64,000 bases of DNA. Source: Lysobacterales bacterium. GTDB lineage: Bacteria > Pseudomonadota > Gammaproteobacteria > Xanthomonadales > BPKI01. The stretch covers positions 682,001 through 746,000 of the forward strand of contig BPKI01000001.1 in NCBI GenBank assembly GCA_026005055.1, written 5' to 3'. The notes under the pieces are model-generated. The model made no database searches. It was not told the origin of the DNA and saw only the letters and a list, made by a program, of their open reading frames with translations. Positions 54,213-64,000 of the stretch are shown here, piece by piece. A program made the translations under genes and the position numbers. Positions within the stretch are counted from its first letter, which is position 1, and every line of letters begins with the position of its first letter.

Positions 54213-55270
54213 AGCGGGTCTTGATTCTGCTGCTGCTCCCTCTCGTGGGCTGCGGCCGCGGCGGCGAGCGCGCGGAGGGCGAGGGTCCGGCGCTGCCGGT
54301 GACGGTGACCGTGGCCACCCGCCAGCCGGTGGAGGAGCGCCTGCGCCTGCTCGCGCGCATCGAAGCGAGCGAGGAACCGTTGATCGTCGCCGAAACCTCG
54401 GGGCGGGTCGTGGCCGTGCACGTCGAGCCCGGGCAGCCGGTAGAAGTCGGCACGGTGCTCGTGGAATTGGACGATCGCGACCAGCGGCTTGCGCTCGAAC
54501 GCGCCGAGGCGCAGCTTGAGCGGGTCGAGGCCCTGATCCGCGCCGGGCAGCGGCAGGTGGAGCGCTTGAAGAATCTCGCCCGCCGCGATGCCGCGAGCGT
54601 CCAGGCGCTCGAGGGCGCCGAGGCCGAGCTCGCCGCGCTTCAGGCCCAGCGCCGTGAACTACAAGCGCTGATCGAAAGCAGCAAGCTTCAACTCGAGCGC
54701 ACGCGGATCACGAGCCCGATCGCAGGCACCATCGACCGGCGCTTGGTGAGCGTGGGCGATTTCCTGAGCCCCGGTAAGCCCGTCGCGGCGATCATCGGGC
54801 GCGAGACGCGGCGGGTGGTGGTGGCTTTGCCGGAGAACGAGGCGCCGCGCCTGCGGCCGGGTCTTCTGCTGCGCCTCTTCCCGAGCGAGGGGCCGCCGAT
54901 CGCGCTCAAGCTCGCCAGCCTGCGCCCGGCGGTCACACCCGCCGGGCGGGCGCTCGAGGCCATCGCCTTCGTGGCGGGTGAGGAAGGCGCGCGGCTGCTT
55001 CCGGGGGCGCGCGTGCCTGCGGAGTTGGTGCTCGAGGAGCGCGAGAGCTTCTGGTTGCCGGCGCTCGCGGTGGTCGAGCGGCAGCAGGGCCGTGCCGTCT
55101 ATGTCCTCGATGGCGAGCGCGCCCGCGCGGTGCTGGTGGAAACCGGCGTGCGCCGCGAAGGCTTCATCGAGGTGCGCTCGGGGCTTTCCGAGGGTGAGAA
55201 GGTGATCGTCGAGGGCGCGGGCTTTTTGAGCGACGGTCTGCGCGTACTCGTGCGCGAAGGCGCTTCATGA
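54209..55270 (+). CDS. RND efflux periplasmic adaptor (membrane fusion protein), lipoprotein
   Basis: A 353-residue adaptor linking an RND pump to an outer-membrane channel. A lipoprotein signal has lipobox L-V-G-C (about 12-15). The biotinyl-lipoyl-like domain halves ('VAETSGRVVAVHVEPGQPVEVGTVLVELD' and 'ITSPIAGTIDRRLVSVGDFLSPGKPV') flank a coiled-coil hairpin (about 90-165). The beta-barrel and membrane-proximal domains follow. It is coupled to tetR upstream and the pump downstream through ATGA overlaps. No TolC-like gene is present in the window. Confidence 0.92.
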   Translation: MKRVLILLLLPLVGCGRGGERAEGEGPALPVTVTVATRQPVEERLRLLARIEASEEPLIVAETSGRVVAVHVEPGQPVEVGTVLVELDDRDQRLALERAEAQLERVEALIRAGQRQVERLKNLARRDAASVQALEGAEAELAALQAQRRELQALIESSKLQLERTRITSPIAGTIDRRLVSVGDFLSPGKPVAAIIGRETRRVVVALPENEAPRLRPGLLLRLFPSEGPPIALKLASLRPAVTPAGRALEAIAFVAGEEGARLLPGARVPAELVLEERESFWLPALAVVERQQGRAVYVLDGERARAVLVETGVRREGFIEVRSGLSEGEKVIVEGAGFLSDGLRVLVREGAS

Positions 55271-58200
55271 GCATCGCCGAGCTCTCGGTGCGCCGCCATG
55301 TGCTGGCGCTCATGGCGAGCGTGAGCATCGTGCTCTTCGGCTGGATCGCGCTCGGCCGGATCGGGGTGGATCGCTACCCGCCGATCGAGTTTCCGATCAT
55401 CTCGGTGACCACGGTGCTGCCCGGGGCCAATCCCGACATCGTCGATGCCAGCATCACCGGGATCATCGAGTCGGCGGTCAATGCCATCCCCGGCATCGAC
55501 TTCGTGCAATCGACCTCCTCGCCCGGGGTCTCGACGGTGATCATCACCTTCGAGCTCGATCGCGACATCGACGCCGCCTTCACCGAGGTGCAGGCGCGGG
55601 TCAACCAGGTGCTGCGGCTCTTGCCGCGCGATGCCGAGACGCCGGTGGTGCAGAAAGTCGAGTTCGGGGTGGCGCCGGTGGTGTGGCTTTCGCTCTCGGG
55701 CGATCGTTCGCTAAAGGAGCTCAATCGCTACGCCCGCAACATCATCAAGAAGCGTCTCGAGACCATCGACGGGGTGGGGCAGGTGATCATCGGCGGCGAG
55801 CGCCGCCGCACCATTCGCGTCGAGCTCGATCCCGCGGCGATGTTCGCTCTGGGCGTCTCGGTGAGCGATCTGCGCGAGGCTTTCGCTCGCGAACATGTGT
55901 CGTTCCCCGGCGGCTTTCTGGTCGATGGCGATCGCGAGCGGCTGATCAAGCTCGATCTCGAGTTCCATAGTGCCGAGGCGCTCGCCGAAATGCCGATCCG
56001 CCACCGCGAGGGGGCGACGATCCGGCTCAAGGATTTCGCCACGGTGATCGACGGCCTGGCCGATCTTCGCCAGATCGCGCGCTTCAACGGCCGCCCGACG
56101 GTGGGCATCGGCGTCGTCAAGATCGCCAACGCCAATACCGTCGCCGTGGTCGAGGCGGTGCGCGAGCGCATCGAGCGCGAGATCCGGCCGCAGCTTCCTG
56201 CGGGCATGCAGATCGAATACGCGGTGGACGAGGCGGGGCCGATTCGCGAGATCGTGCGCGCGCTCTATGAGCACCTCATCGAAGGCACCTTGCTCGCCGC
56301 TTTGGTCGTGTTCCTCTTCCTGCGCGATCTGCGCTCCACCCTGATCATCGACATCTCCATCCCGGTCTCGCTGCTCGGGGCGATCGCCGCGCTTTACTTC
56401 GGCGGCTACACCTTCAACACCATGACCTTGCTCGCCCTGCTCCTGCTCATCGGGGTGGTGGTGGACGATTCGATCGTGGTGCTCGAGAACGTCTTTCACA
56501 AGCTCGAAGGGGGCGAGCGCGATCGCGAGCACGCCGCGATCCGCGGCACCGAGGAAGTGTTTTTCGCGGTTTCCGCGGCTTCCCTGACCCTGGTCTCGAT
56601 CTTCGCCGCGGTGCTCTTCCTCGGCGGGATCATCGGCCGCTTCTTCGAGTCCTTCGCGGTGGTGGTGACCGTGGGCGTGCTGGTGAGCTGGTTCGTCTCG
56701 CTCACCCTGACCCCGATGCTCGCCTCGCGCGTGCTCCGCCTGCCCGAGCGGCACGGTCGGCTCTATCTCGCGCTCGAGCGCGGTTTCGCCGCCACCGAAG
56801 CGCTCTATCGCCGACTACTCGACTGGGGGCTTGGCCATCGCGGCAAAGTCGTGCTCCTGACTCTGCTTGCGCTGGGAAGCGCGGTGCCGATGTTTGCGAT
56901 CATCCCGAAGGAATTCGCCTCGCCGCCGGATGATGGCCGCTTCGTGATCAATTTCCGCACCCCGCTTGGCACCTCGATCGAGGCGAGCAGCCGCGCGCTC
57001 GACCGGATCGAGGCGGAGCTCCGCCGGATTCCCGAGGTGCAGGGCTATTTCTCGGCGATCGGGCTGGGCTCGGTGGGACAGGTCAGCCGCGGCATCGTCT
57101 TCGTCACCTTAAGCCCGCGCGAGGCGCGACACCGAAGCCAAAATGAGGTCATCGAGGAGGTGCGCGAGCGCTTGTCGGGCTTGCCTGGTGTGCTCGGCTT
57201 CGTCTCGCCGCCTTCGGTGGTGGCGGGTCAGCGCGGCGAGCCTTTGCAGTTCGCCTTGGTGGGACCCGAGCTCTCCGGAGTGGGCGCGCAAGCCGCGGCG
57301 CTGCGAAAGCGGCTTGCGGCCGAGCCGGGCTTCGAGCGGCTCGACCTCGACCTTCAGCTCGAGCTGCCGCAGCTCGACTTCGTCTTCGACCGGGCGCGCG
57401 CCGCTGAGCTTGGCGTCTCCGCGGCCGACCTCGCCTTCGCCGTGAATCTGCTCGCGGGCGGGGTGGACATCGCCAAGTTCAACGACGATCCCGGCGACGG
57501 CGAGCGCTACGAGATCCGCGCCAAGGCGCGCGAGGGGACGATGAGCAATCCGAGCGAGCTCGGCTTCATCTTGCTGCGCGGGCGCGACGGCGAATTCGTG
57601 CGCTTGGATGCCCTCGCGCGGCCGCGCGAAATCCTGGGGCCGGCGGTGATCCAGCGCTTCGAGCTGCGCTATGCCGCCTTGTTCTATGTGAACCCTTCGG
57701 TGCCGCTCGAGGTGGCGGTCGAGCGCCTCTTCGCGATCGCCGCCGAGACCCTGCCGCCGGGCTACGAGGTCCGCCTGATCGGCCAGGCGCGGGAGTTCCA
57801 GGCCACCGCCGCTTACGTGCAATTCGCCTTTTTGCTCGCGCTGGCGCTCGTTTACATCGTGCTCTCGAGCCAGTTCAACTCGCTCAGGCAGCCTTTGGTG
57901 GTCATGCTCGCCCAGCCGCTTGCGGTGATCGGCGGCCTCGCGCTGCTTTTGCTCACCGGCACCAGCCTCAACATCTTCTCGATGATCGGGATGGTGCTGC
58001 TCGTCGGCCTGGTCGCCAAGAACTCGATCCTGCTCATCGATCTCACGAATCAGCTGCGCGCGCAGGGTCTCTCGGTGGACGAGGCCCTGCGCAGTGCCTG
58101 TCCGCGCCGGCTGCGGCCGGTGCTGATGACCTCGGTCACCGTGATCCTGGCGCTGTTGCCAGCCGCGATCGGCGCCGGCGCGGGGGCGGATGTCAACGCT

Positions 58201-58335
58201 CCGCTCGCGATCGCCGTGATCGGCGGCATGGTGAGCTCGACCCTGCTCACCCTGGTGGTGGTGCCGGCGGTCTATTCCTTGGTCGAGGGTGCGCTCGAGC
58301 GGCGCTTCCGGCGCGCAGGCCGAGGCTCAGGCTGA
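55267..58335 (+). CDS. RND-family efflux pump, inner-membrane transporter
   Basis: A 1022-residue proton-driven pump of the HAE1/AcrB-like class. Twelve transmembrane segments flank two large periplasmic loops. Hallmarks: N-terminal 'SVRRHVLALMASVSIVLFGWIALGRIGVDRYPPIEFPIISVTT', the TM4 proton-relay aspartates in 'GVVVDDSIVVLENV', 'QSTSSPGVSTVIITFELDRDID', and in the second half 'GLVAKNSILLIDLTNQLR' and 'RLRPVLMTSVTVILALLPAAIG'. Substrate unknown; drugs or metabolites rather than heavy metals, given the aspartate-pair motif. The 3' end is antisense to the last 89 bp of the next gene. Confidence 0.93.
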   Translation: MSIAELSVRRHVLALMASVSIVLFGWIALGRIGVDRYPPIEFPIISVTTVLPGANPDIVDASITGIIESAVNAIPGIDFVQSTSSPGVSTVIITFELDRDIDAAFTEVQARVNQVLRLLPRDAETPVVQKVEFGVAPVVWLSLSGDRSLKELNRYARNIIKKRLETIDGVGQVIIGGERRRTIRVELDPAAMFALGVSVSDLREAFAREHVSFPGGFLVDGDRERLIKLDLEFHSAEALAEMPIRHREGATIRLKDFATVIDGLADLRQIARFNGRPTVGIGVVKIANANTVAVVEAVRERIEREIRPQLPAGMQIEYAVDEAGPIREIVRALYEHLIEGTLLAALVVFLFLRDLRSTLIIDISIPVSLLGAIAALYFGGYTFNTMTLLALLLLIGVVVDDSIVVLENVFHKLEGGERDREHAAIRGTEEVFFAVSAASLTLVSIFAAVLFLGGIIGRFFESFAVVVTVGVLVSWFVSLTLTPMLASRVLRLPERHGRLYLALERGFAATEALYRRLLDWGLGHRGKVVLLTLLALGSAVPMFAIIPKEFASPPDDGRFVINFRTPLGTSIEASSRALDRIEAELRRIPEVQGYFSAIGLGSVGQVSRGIVFVTLSPREARHRSQNEVIEEVRERLSGLPGVLGFVSPPSVVAGQRGEPLQFALVGPELSGVGAQAAALRKRLAAEPGFERLDLDLQLELPQLDFVFDRARAAELGVSAADLAFAVNLLAGGVDIAKFNDDPGDGERYEIRAKAREGTMSNPSELGFILLRGRDGEFVRLDALARPREILGPAVIQRFELRYAALFYVNPSVPLEVAVERLFAIAAETLPPGYEVRLIGQAREFQATAAYVQFAFLLALALVYIVLSSQFNSLRQPLVVMLAQPLAVIGGLALLLLTGTSLNIFSMIGMVLLVGLVAKNSILLIDLTNQLRAQGLSVDEALRSACPRRLRPVLMTSVTVILALLPAAIGAGAGADVNAPLAIAVIGGMVSSTLLTLVVVPAVYSLVEGALERRFRRAGRGSG

Positions 58336-58987
58336 GCCCGGCGCGGGCGTAAGCCCAGGCGGCCAGCAGGAACCAGCCGGTGAGCAGCACGCCGAGGTTC
58401 CACTCCAAGGCATTCTCGATGGCATCGCGCAGCGCGCGGTCGCTCACGGTGTAGCGGGCGATGAGATTGCCAAGGCCGAGGGCGAGCATCCCCAGGCTCA
58501 AACCGACCGCCGGAGGCGAAAGGCCCGCCGCGCCGAGGGCGGGAAGCTGGCGGATCAACAAGAGCTGCGCGATGAAGCCGAGGCCGAAGTAAAAGTTGAT
58601 GCCGTAGCGGCGCATCCATTCGTAGGCCTCTCCCTCGGTGCCGAGAAAGGTGGCATAGACCGCAAGGGCCAAGGCCGAGCCGGAACCGAGCGCGGCGATG
58701 GCCAGGGCCCCGGCGCGCTTGGCGGTCTGTCCATGCACCCAGGCGGCTGCGCTCCACCAGAAGAGCGCTTGGAGCAGGGCGCAGGGAAGCATGAACATGC
58801 GAAAGAGCTGATTGCCGAGGCCATGGCGGGCGGCGCGGCTGATCGAGGTGCAACCCTCGAGATAAGGGATGCAAAAGGGAATGTAGCCGGCCTGAAGCGA
58901 CAGCCACCAGGCGAGGTGCGTGGCGAGAAAGGGAATGGCGGCGCAAAGAAAAGGCAGCCACCAGAGCGGGAGGGAGTTCGCGCGCAT
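58247..58987 (-). CDS. Multi-pass membrane protein, unknown function (possibly Frag1/DRAM-like)
   Basis: A 246-residue protein with about six transmembrane helices (near 8-30, 65-85, 92-112, 130-147, 155-177, 197-218). The N-terminal loop between helices 1 and 2 carries 'CIPYLEGCTSISRAARHG', with two cysteines and a ser/ala motif reminiscent of Frag1/DRAM/Sfk1-type proteins; this assignment is weak. The C-terminal about 25 residues are Pro/Arg-rich and encoded antisense to the end of the RND pump gene (89 bp overlap). Conserved-looking membrane composition and a clean start at ATG 58987 support a real gene. Confidence 0.75.
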   Translation of the reverse strand: MRANSLPLWWLPFLCAAIPFLATHLAWWLSLQAGYIPFCIPYLEGCTSISRAARHGLGNQLFRMFMLPCALLQALFWWSAAAWVHGQTAKRAGALAIAALGSGSALALAVYATFLGTEGEAYEWMRRYGINFYFGLGFIAQLLLIRQLPALGAAGLSPPAVGLSLGMLALGLGNLIARYTVSDRALRDAIENALEWNLGVLLTGWFLLAAWAYARAGLSLSLGLRAGSAARAHPRPRNRPPAPPPG

Positions 58988-59070
58988 GGCCGCGATGGTA
59001 GCCGAGCGCCGCGGCCAGAAAGAAAGCGGCGCGCCCGCAAGGCGCGCCGCGCGGACCTCGAGAGGATGGC

Positions 59071-61296
<2,226 letters not shown>

Positions 61297-61423
61297 CGTG
61301 ATCCCCCTCGGTGACTGGAAACCCGCATCAGCCTAGGACTTGCTCGCCCCCCGAGCGTCGTACCTTGGTCCGATGCCCGTCAAGGCGGGCGGCGGCAGGA
61401 TGCTGGCATCAGCCCGGTGCCCC

Positions 61424-62737
61424 ATGCTCAGCCTGCTCGCGCTTCTCCTCGCCCTCGCGCTGCTCGTGTACCTCACCATGCGCGGGGCGAGCCTGTTCAT
61501 CGCAACGCCCCTCTGCGCCCTGCTGGTCGCGCTCGGCGCGGGAATGCCGCTCCTTCCGCCTTATGCCACCGAAAGCGGCACGGATCTGCTTTCGCGCTAC
61601 ATGGGTGGCTTCACCAAGTTCCTCGGCGATTGGTTCTTCGTGTTCCTGCTCGGGGCGGTGTTCGGCAAGTTGATGGAGGCCTCGGGCGCGGCGGCGAGCG
61701 TGGCGCACTTCGTGCTCGAGCGTCTCGGCCGCGAGCGCGCGGCGCTTGCGGTGGTGCTCGCCTGCGCGGTGCTCACCTACGGCGGCGTGAGCCTGTTCGT
61801 GGTCGCCTTTTCGGTCTATCCGCTGGCGCTGTCGCTGTTCCGCGAGGCCGACCTGCCCAGGCGTTTCATTCCCGCGGCGCTGGCCTTCGGCTCGGTCACC
61901 TTCACCATGACCTCGGCCGGCTCGCCGGAGATCCAGAACTGGATCCCGATGCAACACCTGGGGACCGGGCCATTCGCGGCGTGGCAGGCAAGCCTCATCA
62001 CCGCGCTGTTCATGGCCGTCCTCGGGCAACTCTGGCTGGAATGGATGATCCGGCGCGCTCGGGCTCGCGGCGAGCGTTTCGAGCCTCGCCCTGATGATCC
62101 AGCGCCGCGTCTGCACCACCTTCCCCATCCCGCGCTCGCCGCCCTGCCGCTCATCGCGGTGCTGGCGGTGGCCTTCGCTCTCCACGATTCGCACGGCACT
62201 TCAGCCCTGGTCCTGGCTTTGCTGGCTGGGTCGCTTGCCGCCGCCCTGATCAATCCCCGAGGTCTCCAGCACCCCGCGCAGGCCCTGTCGGAGGCCGGTA
62301 CGGGCGCCTTGATCGCGATCGGCAACACCGCCGCGGTGGTCGGCTTCGGAGCCGTGGCGCGCGCTTCTCCCGCCTTCGAGAATGCGGTGGCATGGCTCAC
62401 CGCGATGCCCGATGCCGGCCTGGTCTCGGCGGCGGTGGCGGTGAGTCTGATCGCGGGCATGACCGGCTCGGCCTCGGGCGGGCAGGCCATCGCCCTACCG
62501 ATCCTCGCCCCGCATTACCTCGCCCAAGGGGTTTCCCCCGAGCAGCTGCATCGCATCGTCGCGCTTTCCTCGGGCGCGCTCGACTCACTGCCGCACAACG
62601 GCTACGTGGTCACCACCATCCGCGCCATCTGCCGCGAGACCCATCGCGCCGCCTACCCGGCGGTGGGGGCGCTCACCGTGATCGTCCCCACCCTCGGGCT
62701 GCATTTGTGTCTCCTGCTCTTCGCGCTCGGGCTGTGA
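61424..62737 (+). CDS. GntP-family permease (organic acid:H+ symporter)
   Basis: A 437-residue inner-membrane transporter with about 12 hydrophobic segments. From ATG 61424 the N-terminus 'MLSLLALLLALALLVYLTMRGASLFIATPL' fits the GntP family. Further markers are 'GKLMEASGAAASVAHFVLERLGRERA', 'GGVSLFVVAFSVYPLALSLFREADLPRR', 'GMTGSASGGQAIALPILAPHY' and 'LSSGALDSLPHNGYVVTTI'. GntP proteins carry gluconate, glycerate, hydroxybutyrate and similar acids; which one here is unknown. ATG 61400 is an alternative start. A hairpin-like stretch and eight T residues near 62820-62828 may end its transcript. Confidence 0.9.
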   Translation: MLSLLALLLALALLVYLTMRGASLFIATPLCALLVALGAGMPLLPPYATESGTDLLSRYMGGFTKFLGDWFFVFLLGAVFGKLMEASGAAASVAHFVLERLGRERAALAVVLACAVLTYGGVSLFVVAFSVYPLALSLFREADLPRRFIPAALAFGSVTFTMTSAGSPEIQNWIPMQHLGTGPFAAWQASLITALFMAVLGQLWLEWMIRRARARGERFEPRPDDPAPRLHHLPHPALAALPLIAVLAVAFALHDSHGTSALVLALLAGSLAAALINPRGLQHPAQALSEAGTGALIAIGNTAAVVGFGAVARASPAFENAVAWLTAMPDAGLVSAAVAVSLIAGMTGSASGGQAIALPILAPHYLAQGVSPEQLHRIVALSSGALDSLPHNGYVVTTIRAICRETHRAAYPAVGALTVIVPTLGLHLCLLLFALGL

Positions 62738-62919
62738 GCACCTCGCGGCTTGACCGGGCCGGAGCGCAGCATGCACTCGCCTCGACCCCTGGGGATGACC
62801 GGTCGTGCGCGCAGCGAGTTGTTTTTTTTCCGGGGGCTGTAAGGTTTTTCGGCCCCCAGGGGATGCTCGCGGAAATGCGGCTGGGGCGTTGTTTGGCAGG
62901 AAAACCTCAGGAGTAGATC

Positions 62920-63768
62920 ATGAGAAGCGCAGCACCCGTTGCCGTCGTACTCGCCGCCCTCGCGGTCGCTCGGATCGAGGCCGCGGTTCTTCCCTGTCAC
63001 GGCTGCAACGCCGACCAGTATCAGCTGATGGCGATGGGTCATGGCGTGGGTCAGCATCTCGTGTTCGATTTTCCGAACCAAAGGCTCTCCGCCTTCACGG
63101 TACGGTGCGAAGACCAGCAGCCGGCGGGCGAGGGGAGCCTGAAGCCCGCCGAGGGGTGGCGGATGCCCTGTGCGCTGGGACTCGTGGTCGAGTCGCTGCC
63201 GCTCGATCCGGAAGCCGAGGAAGCCTTCCGCATGGCGCGGCAACTGTGGCTGGAAACGGGCGGGACGTTCCGCAAGCACGTGGTGGTCGCTGCCGGCGAG
63301 GTCGATGCAGGACCGAGCGCCCTCCTGCTGACCCGGGATGCCACCCGGCGCAGCCAGGTCGCGGATCGGCTGTACGACCACTGGCCTCTGGGTCGTGAGC
63401 TGAGCTCCGTGATCAGGACGTTTCTGGCGCTTTTCGCCTCGGATCCGGTGGTCGAAGTGTTCGAGGTCGTCTTCGAGGATGGCAGCCGAATGCGCGTCGA
63501 ATGTCAGCTCTCGCGGCAACGTTGCGCCTATGAGCGTGGTTCGGCGCGGGATCCTTTCGACCAGCCCATCTTCGACGGGGGTGCACCTGAACCCTCGGAA
63601 TACCGTTTGGGGGAGCGTTGGGCCGGACTGTGGGCGCTCAATGCCAAGGCGCATGGTATCGCGGTGCAGGGTGTGGACGGCGGCGGGAGGGGGGAAGTGT
63701 GCGCGCGCTGCGAGGTCGATCCGGCGACCGGACGTCTCGTTTGCGCGGGCCGCCGCTGCGGCGACTGA
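62920..63768 (+). CDS. Secreted hypothetical protein with N-terminal CxxC motif
   Basis: A 282-residue exported protein; AGGAG lies 8 nt before ATG 62920. A signal peptide (about 1-21) is followed at once by 'VLPCHGCNADQYQLMAMGHGVGQHLVFDFPNQRLSAFTVRCE', where the C-H-G-C pair looks like a redox or metal site. A further cysteine-rich C-terminus holds 'CARCEVD' and 'CAGRRCGD'. The middle includes 'EVFEVVFEDGSRMRVECQL'. I do not recognise a named family. It stands between the GntP permease and a WYL-type regulator and probably has its own promoter in 62830-62900. Confidence 0.78.
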   Translation: MRSAAPVAVVLAALAVARIEAAVLPCHGCNADQYQLMAMGHGVGQHLVFDFPNQRLSAFTVRCEDQQPAGEGSLKPAEGWRMPCALGLVVESLPLDPEAEEAFRMARQLWLETGGTFRKHVVVAAGEVDAGPSALLLTRDATRRSQVADRLYDHWPLGRELSSVIRTFLALFASDPVVEVFEVVFEDGSRMRVECQLSRQRCAYERGSARDPFDQPIFDGGAPEPSEYRLGERWAGLWALNAKAHGIAVQGVDGGGRGEVCARCEVDPATGRLVCAGRRCGD

Positions 63769-63826
63769 GCAGGCGGCGCAAACTCGGGCGCTGCGGCTGA
63801 AGCGCGCGAGCCGCTAAACTCCGGGC

Positions 63827-64000
63827 ATGGAGCGCCTCGAGCGGATCGTTCGCCTGCACAGTCTTCTCAAGAGCGCGCGCTATCCGCTTTCGCTGCGCTC
63901 GCTCATGGAAGAGCTTCGCTGCTCGCGGGCGACGCTCTATCGCGACATCGCCTTCCTGCGTGACGTGCTGCGGGCTCCGATCGAGAACCTCACGATCGAT
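63827..64000 (+). CDS. HTH/WYL-domain transcriptional regulator (3' truncated)
   Basis: Only the first 58 codons are in the window. The N-terminal winged helix 'LERIVRLHSLLKSARYPLSLRSLMEELRCSRATLYRDIAFLRDVLRAPIE' is the DeoR-like HTH that precedes WYL domains in YafY-type regulators. The WYL domain itself lies beyond base 64000. It starts 58 bp after the stop of the CxxC secreted protein; a TAAACT near 63814 could be its -10. Confidence 0.82.
   Translation, partial: MERLERIVRLHSLLKSARYPLSLRSLMEELRCSRATLYRDIAFLRDVLRAPIENLTID

Noticed and set aside
62772-62830. Intrinsic terminator after the GntP permease
   Set aside because: Eight T residues are present, but the preceding stem (ACTCGC/GCGAGT) needs a loop of over 35 nt; not convincing as an intrinsic terminator.

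Overview
The window is about 68% G+C, densely coded and free of mobile elements, and it reads as chromosome from a gammaproteobacterium, most likely of the Xanthomonadales/Lysobacterales type. Supporting signs are the rlpA-dacC-lipB-lipA cell-envelope and lipoate block, the split class II ribonucleotide reductase NrdJa/NrdJb, a type IV pilus PilU ATPase, a complete homogentisate branch, branched-chain or pyruvate-type dehydrogenase genes, and a secreted nuclease ending in a DGFE tail. This placement is by family resemblance only. I see no tRNA, rRNA, CRISPR array, transposase or phage gene.

Layout. 0-5.3 kb: end of rlpA, then dacC-lipB-lipA-prc, mostly with overlapping stops and starts. 5.3-15 kb: deoxyribonucleotide synthesis. 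Class I nrdA-nrdB sits behind a cobalamin riboswitch and a pair of NrdR-like boxes. A minus-strand degQ/M17-aminopeptidase pair intervenes, then class II nrdJa-nrdJb behind a second NrdR-like box pair. 15-22 kb: etfBA, acetoacetyl-CoA synthetase, and a minus-strand cystathionine beta-synthase/gamma-lyase pair (reverse transsulfuration), then a DUF465 gene. 22-25 kb: two overlapping lipoprotein genes (DUF4398-like and OmpA-like) and pilU. 25-33 kb: tyrosine catabolism (hpd, hmgA, fahA, maiA) with a MarR regulator and palindromic operator, two small membrane proteins, a POT peptide transporter and tryptophan 2,3-dioxygenase. 33-38.6 kb: two secreted hydrolases, an ExeM/NucH-type nuclease and a subtilisin with two C-terminal PPC-like domains. 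38.6-42 kb: 2-oxoacid dehydrogenase E1alpha, E1beta and E2 (no E3). 42-46.6 kb: an orphan PLD-like protein, then two paralogous outer-membrane barrels flanking a stand-alone CZB zinc protein; the first barrel carries an in-frame amber codon just after its signal peptide. 46.6-49.4 kb: thioredoxin-like protein, arginase and trpS in one translationally coupled minus-strand operon. 49.5-52.5 kb: CDF cation efflux and ArsC, a lipoprotein, and a small secreted protein with its own promoter and terminator. 52.6-53.55 kb: almost 1 kb without a convincing gene. 53.5-58.3 kb: TetR plus an RND efflux pair. 58.2-64 kb: a membrane protein, a TonB-dependent receptor divergent from a GntP permease, a secreted CxxC protein, and the start of a WYL-type regulator.

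How it fits together. Much of the window suits growth on protein: secreted protease, peptide uptake, Trp/Tyr/Arg and sulfur amino-acid breakdown, 2-oxoacid oxidation, ETF electron transfer and acetoacetate activation. The best regulatory story is the ribonucleotide reductase switch. The B12-independent enzyme is predicted to be shut off by cobalamin through its riboswitch, while the B12-dependent enzyme lies a few kilobases away. Both promoters carry NrdR-like box pairs at the same 32-bp centre spacing. The most unusual defect is the amber codon in the first barrel gene.
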